A stretch of DNA of 64,000 nucleotides from Halalkaliarchaeum sp. AArc-CO. GTDB lineage: Archaea > Halobacteriota > Halobacteria > Halobacteriales > Haloferacaceae. Position 1 is the stretch's first letter. Each line of letters begins with the position of its first letter. Below are positions 25,565-33,118 of the stretch, piece after piece. Both the position numbers and the translations under genes were made by a program. The stretch is taken from the NCBI RefSeq assembly GCF_024972735.1, contig NZ_CP087723.1, forward strand, positions 558,001-622,000, given 5' to 3'. The notes below the pieces were generated by a model. That model worked only from the letters and a program-made list of their open reading frames with translations. It searched no databases and was not told the DNA's origin.

Positions 25565-27460
25565 TCACTTTCGGCGTCGTGGGGGGTTCCGACCGCCGCC
25601 CGTGTTTCCGCCACTCCTCCCGCCCGTGTTTCCGCCACTCCTCCCGCCCGTGTTCTCCCTTTTTCTACTCCCGGAGCGACCAGTCCGGCGCCTCCGACGA
25701 TCGCTCGATCGTCGTTTCCTGGATCGATCACTGCCTCCTCCGTCTCCTCCGCCGGTTGCATCGTCGCGATGGTCTCGCTGGCGAGCGTCGGCGTCGTGTC
25801 TGTCCCCGATTTTCCGCCGAAGTTCGTCGGCGATCCGGTCGCGGTAGACGCGGTGTCCCTTTCGGTTGGGGTGCATCATTCCCTTGAAGTTCCGCTGGTC
25901 GTTCCAGGTCTCGGAGGCCGTGACGAAGTATCGGTGTTTCTTCGAGCGGCAGTAGCCCCGCCCTTCGAATCCGTCAGCGATACCGTCGACGTACGTCCAG
26001 CCGTGTCGCCGTGCCGCCTCTTCGACGGCTTCGTTGAGTCGCGTTCCGAGCCGCTTGATCGCCCTCGCGTCGCGTTTCGAGATGCTCGGGAGCACTTCTG
26101 AGACGAACTCCCCGATCGGTCCGGGCACGATCGCGTCGAGCGGAAGCGGATTGAAGGTCCCACAACCCCCGCCGACCGACCCGTTTGCTCTGTCGAACAG
26201 TCCTGTCGGGTAGCCGGTCACGAACACCTCGCGTACCTCGGGCTCGAGGGCGTCGATCCGTTCGGCGAGCCGATCGTACTTCGCCCGCTGGGTCCGGCCG
26301 TTCGCGTCGGTGTGTCGCTCGAGGAGGCGATCGATCGCTTCCTCCGTTTCCCGAACCGTCGCGGAACGCGTCCTGTGAACCCGGTACAGCAGATCCTTCA
26401 ATCCGTCGGCGAACCCGACGTCGTTGCCGCCGATCGAGATAACCAGTGCGTCGATCGTTCGGTTTCCGACGGTTCGTTCGATCTCGTCCAGCTGGCCGCC
26501 GTTCTGCCAGGCGTTCTGCGGCCCCAGGAGCCCCTCGTCGATCGTCGCGCCCGTGCTCGCGACCGTGAGGAAGGTCGCGAGGTTCCCGTCGAACCGGCTC
26601 TCGAATTCCGCGGCCGCGAGCGCCGGCCCGCCCTGGAGCGATCGGTGGGCCTCCGGCTCCAGCCAGACGGGCCCGGTACTGCCGCCGTCGGGCGCGGACC
26701 GGCGCGGTTCGTCGGGATTGCCCTCCCCGGAAGCGTACGAATCGCCGACAGAGACGATCAGGCGATCGTTCCGGAGTTCGAACGACGTCGCGGCGGTTTC
26801 CTCGCCGTCCGCCAGCTCCAGGCGGAGCCTCGCCGTGTAGCGTCCGAGGTCGGGCGCGGTGAGGGTGGCACCACAGGCGTCCGGACCGAGGTTCGCCCGA
26901 CGGCGGGTCCGGCTCACCACTTTGCCGTCGACGTCTTCGAGGGTCCAGTGCCACGCCACGAAGTCGTCCGGGACCTCTAGCCGTCCGCCGACGTTTTTCG
27001 TCGGCGGCTCCCTCCCGGGCATGGAGCTGCCGTCGCCCGGCCGGGGGTTCCGCCGGCGTTCGCGTTCGAACTCGTCGATGATCTTTTCGGCGTCCTCACC
27101 CGAGATCGGGCTCGTCAAACCGCCACAGGCGCTGACGCCGATCCTGTACCCGCTGGTTGCCTGGACGTACGACTCCCTCCAGGCGTGGGCGGTGCGGTCG
27201 TAGTCGTCGAGCGTTGGGAACCGACTGTACGGCCGGATACTGATCTTCGACCGATCGGAGTCAGCGCGATCGTTACCCCAGGTGTCGACGGCCTCGCGTC
27301 CGCGCCTCGCGTTGACGCGGGTTCGTTCCCGCGAGTCGTTCGAACGACGGTCGCGTCGATGTTGTTTTCCTCCGCGCCTCGCGTCGACGCGGGTCCGCTT
27401 TCGGGGTCGCTCTCGGTGTTTGCGCTCGTCCCGATCCCTGTCGCGTCGTCGTGGACTCAT
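25565..27460 (-). CDS. SGNH/GDSL-type hydrolase with basic tails
   Basis: This 631-residue predicted esterase has a serine-hydrolase core: GDSYASGEG (Ser241), SIGGNDVGF (344-347 GGND) and MHPNRKGHRVY (catalytic Asn/His at 530-536), the full SGNH set. A PKD/Ig-like beta domain (about 165-230) precedes it. Unusual flanks are an Arg/Lys-rich N-terminal extension containing two copies of RTRV-(D/N)-ARRG (22-30, 46-54), and a C-terminal tail of basic and Gly-rich repeats. No signal peptide is seen. A haloarchaeal protein this basic is odd, and acquisition from bacteria such as actinobacteria is possible (inference). Confidence 0.78.
   Translation of the reverse strand: MSPRRRDRDRDERKHRERPRKRTRVDARRGGKQHRRDRRSNDSRERTRVNARRGREAVDTWGNDRADSDRSKISIRPYSRFPTLDDYDRTAHAWRESYVQATSGYRIGVSACGGLTSPISGEDAEKIIDEFERERRRNPRPGDGSSMPGREPPTKNVGGRLEVPDDFVAWHWTLEDVDGKVVSRTRRRANLGPDACGATLTAPDLGRYTARLRLELADGEETAATSFELRNDRLIVSVGDSYASGEGNPDEPRRSAPDGGSTGPVWLEPEAHRSLQGGPALAAAEFESRFDGNLATFLTVASTGATIDEGLLGPQNAWQNGGQLDEIERTVGNRTIDALVISIGGNDVGFADGLKDLLYRVHRTRSATVRETEEAIDRLLERHTDANGRTQRAKYDRLAERIDALEPEVREVFVTGYPTGLFDRANGSVGGGCGTFNPLPLDAIVPGPIGEFVSEVLPSISKRDARAIKRLGTRLNEAVEEAARRHGWTYVDGIADGFEGRGYCRSKKHRYFVTASETWNDQRNFKGMMHPNRKGHRVYRDRIADELRRKIGDRHDADARQRDHRDDATGGGDGGGSDRSRKRRSSDRRRRRTGRSGSRKRENTGGRSGGNTGGRSGGNTGGGRNPPRRRK
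25597..25655 (-). repeat. 24-bp tandem repeat (about 2.5 copies) in the hydrolase C-terminus
   Basis: Each unit encodes GGRSGGNT. The repeats form a Gly/Arg-rich tail at the end of the SGNH hydrolase and probably arose by slippage. Confidence 0.8.
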
Positions 27461-27552
27461 CGTCGGCTCACCTCGAGCAGCCGTCCGGCCGGTGTGTGTC
27501 GCTTCTCGATCTGTACCCCGTTTCGGTTCTGGATTCTCTCCTCGTTTGTCAT
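27457..27552 (-). CDS. Possible 31-residue protein coupled to the hydrolase
   Basis: From the minus-strand ATG at 27552 a short frame encodes MTNEERIQNRNGVQIEKRH and ends CGACGATGA. Its TGA overlaps the ATG of the SGNH hydrolase (ATGA). A Shine-Dalgarno-like GGGAGGTCACG sits 8 bases before the ATG, which is uncommon in a mostly leaderless genome. No family recognised; it may be a leader peptide for translation of the hydrolase. Confidence 0.35.
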   Translation of the reverse strand: MTNEERIQNRNGVQIEKRHTPAGRLLEVSRR

Positions 27553-27781
27553 CACGTGACCTCCCCACAGTTACAGAAGCACCTCCCGTTTCTCCGGGAC
27601 CTTGCAGATCGACGTAGAGGCGGGCTCCATCGACTGTGGTATGAGATAACAATACATGAGTTTCGGCGTACGTATCAACGCATCCCCTGACGCATCCGCA
27701 GTGGGTGACAGTTTCTCAGGGGGTGGGCAGTCGATTCCACGGAGTAGGTAGTCGACGTCGTGAGGGGTCGCGTTCGGACCG
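27461..27781. other. Intergenic region hydrolase / histidine kinase
   Basis: These 321 bases, apart from the possible small frame at 27457-27552, hold no convincing gene. On the minus strand the stretch from 27640 to 27680 (AT-rich, CATGTATTG) could host the hydrolase promoter. The kinase gene ends at 27782. Confidence 0.4.
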
Positions 27782-29197
27782 TCACCGCCACCTCGACTGT
27801 GCCGCCGGTAGCGCGATGGTGATGAGGTTCCCCGCCGGATCGTTTTCCGCGAACGTCACCGTCCCGCCGGATCGGGTCACCACCCAGTGGACGAACCAGA
27901 GCCCGAGCCCCGCCGAATGGAACGTGGGGCTGCCTGCCTCGTCGTGTTGCTTGGTCCGGTATTCGATCTCCGGAATGCGGGGGCCGTCGTCCCGGACGTG
28001 TATCTCGACCTCCGTCTCCCCCGGTTCGACGGCGAGTTCGACCGTGGGTTGCCGGGAGTCGTTGTGTTCGAGGGCGTTCTCGACCAGTTCCTGGAGCGCC
28101 TGCTCGAGGGCGGGAACCGTCGAGACGAGCGCCGCCTCCGGGAGTTCGTACTCGACGCACGCGTCCGGGTATTCGTCGTCGAATTGCTCTCCGATCGACG
28201 CGACGAGTTCGACGGCGTCGATCGCCTCCGTGTAGTGTCTCTCGGTGAGCAGTTCCACGATCCGGTGGTGGTTGTCGAAGATGGAGAGGAGTCGATCCGT
28301 CGCGTCGGTGATGCGTTCGATCTCCCGGCGGTCCGCCCCGTCGAGACCTTCCCCGAGTCCCATCGCCGCCCCCTGCACGATGTTGAGCTGGTTCCGCATG
28401 TTGTGCTGGAGCACGCGATCGGCGATGCGGAGGTGTCGCTCCCGTTCCTGTCGCGCGGAGACGTCCCGGCCGATCCCGACGAGTCCGGCGACCTCGCCGT
28501 CCTGGAGGAGCCGCCGTTTTCGGAATTCGAACGGAACGGTCGCACCCCGCTTCGTCAGAAGAGTCGCGGTGAGAGTGTCTTCCCCCTCCGCGAACGCGGT
28601 GGTGATCGATCGCGAAACGCGGTCGGTGTGCTCCTCGATGAAGAAGTCTTCGACGTCCAGGTCCTCGATCTCGGACTCGTCGTATCCCGTCACCTCGAGG
28701 AGCGTGTCGTTCCACCGCTGGAGATGCCCGCTCGGGTCGATGACGTAAAACACGTCCTGGAGAGTGTCGAGGGCTGTTTCCACGAACTGCCGTTCCGCGA
28801 CGAGGCTCTCCCGGAGCTCCTCGAGTTCGGTGATGTCGACGACGACGGCCTGCCCGATGTCCCGCCCGTGGTACCGTCCGGGGGCGGTAGAAACCCGGAT
28901 GGTTCGCGTGTCGCCGTCGGGCCGGTGTAACTGCATCGTGGTTGGCCCGGTCGCCCGCTTCTCCTCGACGACTTCGGCGAGTTCCTGTTGTGCCGTGTAC
29001 TCGTCCTCGGGGTGGATGAAATCGAAGATCGACCGCCCCACGAGTTCCTCGCGGATCTCGAGACCCAGGAGATCCAGCACAGCGTCGTTGCCCCAGATGA
29101 TTTCCCCGGACGCGTCGAAGAGGTTGATGGGTGCGGGGGAGGTTTCGATCAACCGTCGGTATCGCCGTTCGCTCTCTTCGCGCTCGCCGTTGTCCAT
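27782..29197 (-). CDS. PAS-PAS sensor histidine kinase
   Basis: This 471-residue soluble sensor has two PAS domains (about 15-120 and 135-245; PSGHLQRWNDTLLEVTGYDES), then a phosphoacceptor helix with RVLQHNMRNQLNIVQGAAMG (His in LQHNMRN), and an ATPase domain with an N box ELVENALEHND, a G1-type DDGP and a final GLGLWFVHWVV. The LQHNMRN H-box is the haloarchaeal HATPase type. No membrane helix is visible, so the signal is probably cytoplasmic (redox, light or oxygen). No response regulator is adjacent. Confidence 0.88.
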   Translation of the reverse strand: MDNGEREESERRYRRLIETSPAPINLFDASGEIIWGNDAVLDLLGLEIREELVGRSIFDFIHPEDEYTAQQELAEVVEEKRATGPTTMQLHRPDGDTRTIRVSTAPGRYHGRDIGQAVVVDITELEELRESLVAERQFVETALDTLQDVFYVIDPSGHLQRWNDTLLEVTGYDESEIEDLDVEDFFIEEHTDRVSRSITTAFAEGEDTLTATLLTKRGATVPFEFRKRRLLQDGEVAGLVGIGRDVSARQERERHLRIADRVLQHNMRNQLNIVQGAAMGLGEGLDGADRREIERITDATDRLLSIFDNHHRIVELLTERHYTEAIDAVELVASIGEQFDDEYPDACVEYELPEAALVSTVPALEQALQELVENALEHNDSRQPTVELAVEPGETEVEIHVRDDGPRIPEIEYRTKQHDEAGSPTFHSAGLGLWFVHWVVTRSGGTVTFAENDPAGNLITIALPAAQSRWR

Positions 29198-29599
29198 TGT
29201 GGAATCAGCTCACGTATATCCGCTGTGTGATCGTCTGTCCCTGTTCCAGCGGCGAGGCTTCACGAATACACGGTGTTCCGACAGGGTTAAGCTTTTGTAC
29301 TGTTCGGGTCGCGCCGGTGAGACGGTGGCGGAACCGGGTCGAATTCTGCTGAGGTTCCTGCGAGTCGTCCCGAGAACTTAGAAATGGGTTGAGACGGATT
29401 CTCACCGAGTGGAGACGTTCCGGGATGCTCGCTGCGCTGCGCTTCCGGGCTGCGACTCCCCGGGTTCGAATCCTTCGACAACCACACAGACGACACGGAC
29501 CGCACGCGGTTGCGGTGTCGTCAAAAATGGGTTGGGGCGGACTAACCCACGGGAAATCAAATCGGTCAGTACAGACTATACACTGACGGAACTTTTCGC
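29198..29599. other. Intergenic region, kinase to toxin, with one tRNA-derived repeat unit
   Basis: These 402 bases contain no gene. The 29384-29543 segment is a diverged copy of the repeat units that follow tRNA-Val. The stretch 29198-29380 shows no features I can assign beyond short palindromes. Confidence 0.5.
29384..29543. repeat. Diverged copy of the tRNA-Val repeat unit
   Basis: The string atgggttg(a/g)g(a/g)cgga, matching the tRNA-Val 3' end, appears at 29384 and again at 29527, 143 bases apart. Between them are a gggttcgaatcc T-arm-like string and the 'acacggaccg...cggttgcggtgtcg' hairpin region also found in the units at 31324-31754. It is the same element as the array 1.8 kb away. 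Confidence 0.8.
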
Positions 29600-29950
29600 T
29601 CAAATGCCGAGGCTATTTTTGATTGCCGAGTCGATTTTCATCATGTCTGATGACAGGACAGATCCAATGTTCTTTTTGACACGTTCGTCGATGTCGATAA
29701 CCCGGATTTGACTTAGATCTGCCACTGAATCGTGATCGAGGGCAGTATCCGAAGCCAGTACTTCCACCTCGAACGGGTACGTGTCTCCAGACGTGTACTG
29801 CTTTGTGAATGGAGCGATGATGGTTGTCGGTGAGTACTGATTCCCAACATCGTTCTGGATGACAACACAGGGCCGGCTCTTTCCTTGCTGCTCACTCCCT
29901 TTCGTGGGATTCAGTTCAACGATGACAATGTCGCCGCGGCGTACCTGCAC
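29600..29950 (-). CDS. MazF/PemK-type endoribonuclease toxin
   Basis: This 116-residue protein begins MQVRRGDIVIVELNPTKGSE and continues GKSRPCVVIQNDVGNQYSP and IAPFTKQ, the MazF/PemK SH3-barrel signature. Family members cleave mRNA in a ribosome-independent manner. The start is a GTG at 29950, 15 bases after the stop of the putative antitoxin gene, so the two are co-transcribed. Codon use is less GC-rich than in the flanking chromosome. Whether it is active cannot be judged from sequence. Confidence 0.88.
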   Translation of the reverse strand: MQVRRGDIVIVELNPTKGSEQQGKSRPCVVIQNDVGNQYSPTTIIAPFTKQYTSGDTYPFEVEVLASDTALDHDSVADLSQIRVIDIDERVKKNIGSVLSSDMMKIDSAIKNSLGI

Positions 29951-29965
29951 ACTTGACTCCAGAAT

Positions 29966-30241
29966 TCACTCGCTCCAGCCCGGTGCGTCACCAAGATGCC
30001 CGGTTGCTTCTGAGGATGCTTCTTCCATTTCTTCAGCCAGCTCACGAGACCGCTCGGCTCTCTTTCGATATCCTTCAGCAAGCCGTTCCTCATCTGTCGG
30101 CGGTTTGATTATGATCTCGTCATTCACTTCGACGAATTCAACTTCGTCACCGCCTTTGATGCCACGACGGTCCCGAAGTTCCTTCGGAATCGTCACCTGT
30201 CCCCGATCTCCGACTTTCCGTTTGTGTTCGGGCATACCCAT
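29966..30241 (-). CDS. AbrB/SpoVT-type antitoxin for the MazF-like toxin
   Basis: This 91-residue protein has an AbrB swapped-hairpin DNA-binding domain (KRKVGDRGQVTIPKELRDRR, then GDEVEFVEVNDEIIIKPP), followed by a charged C-terminal helix (ERLAEGYRKRAERSRELAEE) likely to wrap the toxin. ATGs at 30241 and 30235 are both possible. Family knowledge: such antitoxins repress their own promoter. Upstream on the minus strand are the direct repeats AGTATGAA...AGTATGAA and a TATA-like CTATATCAG, possible operator and promoter. Confidence 0.86.
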   Translation of the reverse strand: MGMPEHKRKVGDRGQVTIPKELRDRRGIKGGDEVEFVEVNDEIIIKPPTDEERLAEGYRKRAERSRELAEEMEEASSEATGHLGDAPGWSE

Positions 30242-30270
30242 TCATACTTTTTTCATACTGATATAGATGT
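30242..30270 (-). promoter_or_regulatory. Probable promoter/operator of the toxin-antitoxin pair
   Basis: On the minus strand CTATATCAG lies about 25 bases before the antitoxin ATG, with two AGTATGAA copies just downstream. This fits autoregulation by the AbrB-type antitoxin. The assignment is by position only. Confidence 0.4.
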
Positions 30271-30301
30271 CGGTGGCATGGTCATTCAATTCGCACATGT
30301 A

Positions 30302-30337
30302 GTTAGCAGGTGATTCGCCGCTTTCGGCGTGAAACTA
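30302..30337. repeat. Nested hairpin
   Basis: The stretch has inner arms cgccg/cggcg around cttt and outer arms gttag/ctaac. It may be a terminator, or a structured end of a lost mobile element; no transposase is next to it. Confidence 0.4.
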
Positions 30338-31323
30338 ACGGAGTTGTCGTGCTGCATTGATCCTCTATATCTTGCACTGGTCCTCCTGCCAATACGTGAG
30401 GAGGTACCGCTGTTTCGCTGTGTTCGGTAAGAGCCAGCGTGAACTCCGTAGGGGTTGTGTAACTGTTGCGAGATTCAGTACTATTGAGTCGTAATTGGTA
30501 GTGATTCTGTTTTACTTTCGCTGTGGATGGCGCACGTTTTTCTTGGTGGCGGCGGGAACTTATCCTGTCACGATGACTGTAACCATCGGCCTATATGGAC
30601 GCTCTGGGCAGTCAACGTGGCAGCTAGCACAATCACACGCTTGCTGGCCGTTCCGCAGGCGTGCGTGCCTCGATGACCGACCAGCCGCTCCGCTGGTGCC
30701 GGGAACGTCACCTGAAGGGCCACTGAGCCGCCCGGTGAGCCGACCGAGAGCCACGAAAATCGATGGTGGTCAATTCGAGAGCGTGGCCCAGCCGCTCGCA
30801 GTACCGATTACATCCAATTGGTACCACAGACTACTGAAAATTGGAACGGTTCCGGGATTGCGACAGTCGCGTCCGGAGTCCCGACTGACTCGCAGCGACG
30901 GGGAGGAGACGGCGTCGGTCGTGTTGTGAGTCTCCTCTTTCCGACTGTTGTCACGCTTGTTTTGTTGTTCTGGTCCCGGTGATTGGTAACATCAGCGGCG
31001 GTATGTTCCTGCCGAGAGTCTCCCATCTCGTCTCTCCTCGTGATTGTTTTGTCGTCTGCAGGTGGTGTTCCTGCGGGCACCGAGCAGTGGTGTGTGGTTC
31101 TGAAGGAGGACGATCGGAGGGTGGACCTGCTGCGATTCCTGTTGCCTGCGGCCGGTGGTTACTTGAGTCCTTCAACCGATGTCGGGGACGTGTCCGGGGT
31201 GCTTGCGCGGGCGCTACGTGGCTGCATGGATTCAAACGCGGTTGGAGGTTCGAGTGTGATAAAATGACGGGTAAAGCTGCTTATACTGGCGATTCTTGTC
31301 CTTCAAGAACGCGTAAGAGAGAC

Positions 31324-31754
31324 ATGGGTTGGGGCGGATTCGAACCGGAGCCAGACGTGCTCGCTTCCTTCGGTCGCTGCGCGCGACTGGCAGGGCTCGA
31401 ATCCTTCACGGACTCATTTCGCCGACACGGACCGCTCACTTCGTTCGCGGTTGCGTGTCGACAGAAATGGGTTGGGGCGGATTCGAACCGGAGCCAGACG
31501 TGCTCGCTTCCTTCGGTCGCTGCGCGCGACTGGCAGGGCTCGAATCCTTCAAGAACTCATTTCGCCGACACGGACCGCTCACTCCGTTCGCGGTTGCGGT
31601 GTCGGCAGAAATGGGTTGGGGCGGATTCGAACCGGAGCCAGACGTGCTCGCTTCCTTCGGTCGCTGCGCGCGACTGGCAGGGCTCGAATCCTTCAAGAAC
31701 TCATTTCGCCGACACGGACCGCTCACTCCGTTCGCGGTTGCGGTGTCGGCAGAA
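31324..31754 (-). repeat. Three 143-144 bp tandem units each carrying the tRNA-Val 3' end
   Basis: Units start at 31324, 31467 and 31611, and the tRNA gene itself follows at 31755, so spacing is 143, 144 and 144. Each starts with 23 bases identical to the tRNA 3' end region (T-arm to acceptor). It is followed by a gccag...ctggc hairpin, a T-arm-like ctcgaatcc, and a gccgacac...gtgtcggc hairpin. Read on the minus strand they lie downstream of the tRNA. They look like repeated attachment sites or a duplicated trailer. Confidence 0.9.
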
Positions 31755-31755
31755 A

Positions 31756-31830
31756 TGGGTTGGGGCGGATTCGAACCGCCGGCCTGCTCCGTGTGAAGGA
31801 GCCGTCATAACCTGGCTAGACCACCAACCC
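31756..31830 (-). tRNA. tRNA-Val (anticodon CAC)
   Basis: The minus strand gives a full cloverleaf of 75 bases: acceptor GGGTTGG/CCAACCC with A discriminator, anticodon stem GCTCC/GGAGC around loop TTCACAC (anticodon CAC, Val codon GUG), and T-stem GGCGG/CCGCC around TTCGAAT. The 3' CCA is not encoded. A TATA-like TTAAG lies about 30 bases upstream (31855-31862 region). Its 3' end is repeated downstream in the array. Confidence 0.93.
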
Positions 31831-31854
31831 GCGAACCAATCTACCCGACGTCCG

Positions 31855-31863
31855 AACTTAAGC
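31855..31863 (-). promoter_or_regulatory. TATA-like box of the tRNA-Val gene
   Basis: The minus-strand sequence GCTTAAGT is centred about 28 bases upstream of the mature tRNA 5' end. The location and AT-rich composition fit an archaeal stable-RNA promoter. Confidence 0.45.
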
Positions 31864-31953
31864 ATTGCTTTGTCTTTCGTCTCCGCCGATGCGCGACACC
31901 TCTCCACCATCTCCCGGCACAAAACACTCGTATCCCGACCCCGAACACCGACT

Positions 31954-32913
31954 ATGCGCCGCCGTGCCCTCCTGTCCAGTGTCGCTGCCGTGTCGACCGC
32001 AGGCCTCGCCGGCTGTCTCTCCGTCGGTGGCGGCTGCTCCCAGGGTCGAACCGTCATCTTCTCTCCAGTCGATGCCGAGGACGTTGCCGACCGCGAGGCC
32101 GCCCCCGCGACGGCGGACCGCCCCGAACTGTTCGAGACGCTCCTCGATCGAGTGCTCGACGGCGACGACGTCGAAATCGAGACGATACACCGCGATCCGC
32201 TGGGGTGGGTGACCTACTACCGAACCGGCGACGACTACTACGAGTTCTCCTCGACGGTCGTCTCCGAGGGGGACGTGACGGGCCCACAGTATCGCCTCCG
32301 CAGAGACGAGGACGTTCCCGCGGAGCCGGAGCCGGCTGACACGCTGTCGTACGCGGAGCTCCCGTTCCAGGATCGGCTCCGCGTCGGCGAGGCTGTCGAC
32401 TACCAGCCGGAACTGTTCGCGTCCCGGGAGCGCGACCGCGACTTCGAATCCCGACCGTTCGTCGTCGCGTATTTCGACCCCGACGACCAGGAGGATTCAC
32501 ACCTGGCGGCGGGAATCGAGGAATCGTATCTCGGGGCCGGCGGGGGACACTTCGCGATCGACGACCTCGGCGAGGGAACGTCGTCTGCACGCCGGCTCGC
32601 CTACGCCGCCGACCACGTCGCTGGCGACACGGCGGCGTTCGCCGACCTGATCTTTGCCGAACGGGGGACGACGATCGATTCACCGCCCGAGGAGGTCGAA
32701 CAGCTCCTCCTGACTGCTCGCGAAGAGGACGGCCGACTGGAGGTGTGTGACGACGACCCGGGCGAGGAGGGTGAGGCGGATCCGAATCAGGGGGCTGCAA
32801 ACGCCCTCCAGGACTACCTCTCCGAGCTGGAATCCGAGGTCCCCGGCGACCTCGAGTACGGTCGATACGAGGGAGAGTGGCACCGAATCGGGATCTCCGG
32901 ATGGGACGTCTGA
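31954..32913 (+). CDS. Tat-exported lipoprotein of unknown function
   Basis: This 319-residue protein starts MRRRALLSSVAAVSTAGLAG followed by Cys, a twin-arginine signal with a lipobox (LAGC), so it is probably exported folded and lipid-anchored. The mature part is acidic with repeated short strands (YYRTGDDYYEFSSTVVSEGD) and no known motif. A much longer in-frame extension starts near 30979 but runs through the tRNA repeats. The ATG at 31954 with the signal peptide is right. It is next to tRNA-Val on the opposite strand. No function assigned. Confidence 0.78.
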   Translation: MRRRALLSSVAAVSTAGLAGCLSVGGGCSQGRTVIFSPVDAEDVADREAAPATADRPELFETLLDRVLDGDDVEIETIHRDPLGWVTYYRTGDDYYEFSSTVVSEGDVTGPQYRLRRDEDVPAEPEPADTLSYAELPFQDRLRVGEAVDYQPELFASRERDRDFESRPFVVAYFDPDDQEDSHLAAGIEESYLGAGGGHFAIDDLGEGTSSARRLAYAADHVAGDTAAFADLIFAERGTTIDSPPEEVEQLLLTAREEDGRLEVCDDDPGEEGEADPNQGAANALQDYLSELESEVPGDLEYGRYEGEWHRIGISGWDV

Positions 32914-33040
32914 CCAATCCGGTGGATTGTGACTGACTGGGCCGCATTTTACAGGTCGCGAGAGGTATCCAGGGACAGTCAGAGACCGGACAACGGGAAT
33001 CGACGAAACGTATTTGACACGTTTCTGTGAACTAACACGT

Positions 33041-33118
33041 ATGTGCGGGGTTCACACGGCACCGGTTCGTCAGCGGATGGGGGACGCGTGGCCGGCCGTC
33101 TCCGAAACGCCGAGGTGA
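33041..33118 (+). CDS. Possible 25-residue leader peptide before the mnh operon
   Basis: ATG 33041 opens a 25-codon frame (MCGVHTAPVR...) ending TGA at 33116-33118, which overlaps a GTG at 33115 (GTGA), the likely mnhE start. A TATA-like acgtattt at about 33008-33015 lies 26-30 bases before the ATG, so the operon mRNA would be leaderless and begin with this peptide. Coupling of translation, perhaps a sensing leader, is inferred. No homologue recognised. Confidence 0.4.
   Translation: MCGVHTAPVRQRMGDAWPAVSETPR

Larger units (their letters stand above)
30242..31323. other. Accessory region without recognisable gene
   Basis: About 1.1 kb between the antitoxin promoter and the repeat array. Several open frames exist (for example 30495-30929 and 30983-31267 on the plus strand) but none shows a family, a good start or host-like codon bias. 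A hairpin with gttag...ctaac outer arms and cgccg-cttt-cggcg inner arms lies at 30302-30337. It may be remnants of an integrated element. Confidence 0.5.

Noticed and set aside
30495-30929. Open frame of 144 codons on the plus strand
   Set aside because: No recognisable motif, poor codon bias, and overlapping frames on other strands; likely chance in non-coding island DNA.
31324-31754. CRISPR-like array at the tandem repeats
   Set aside because: The units are 144 bases with no distinct spacers; they are direct copies including a tRNA end, not a CRISPR.
30979-32913. 644-codon frame covering the tRNA repeat array
   Set aside because: It reads through tandem tRNA-derived repeats and the tRNA gene; the real gene starts at 31954 with a Tat signal.
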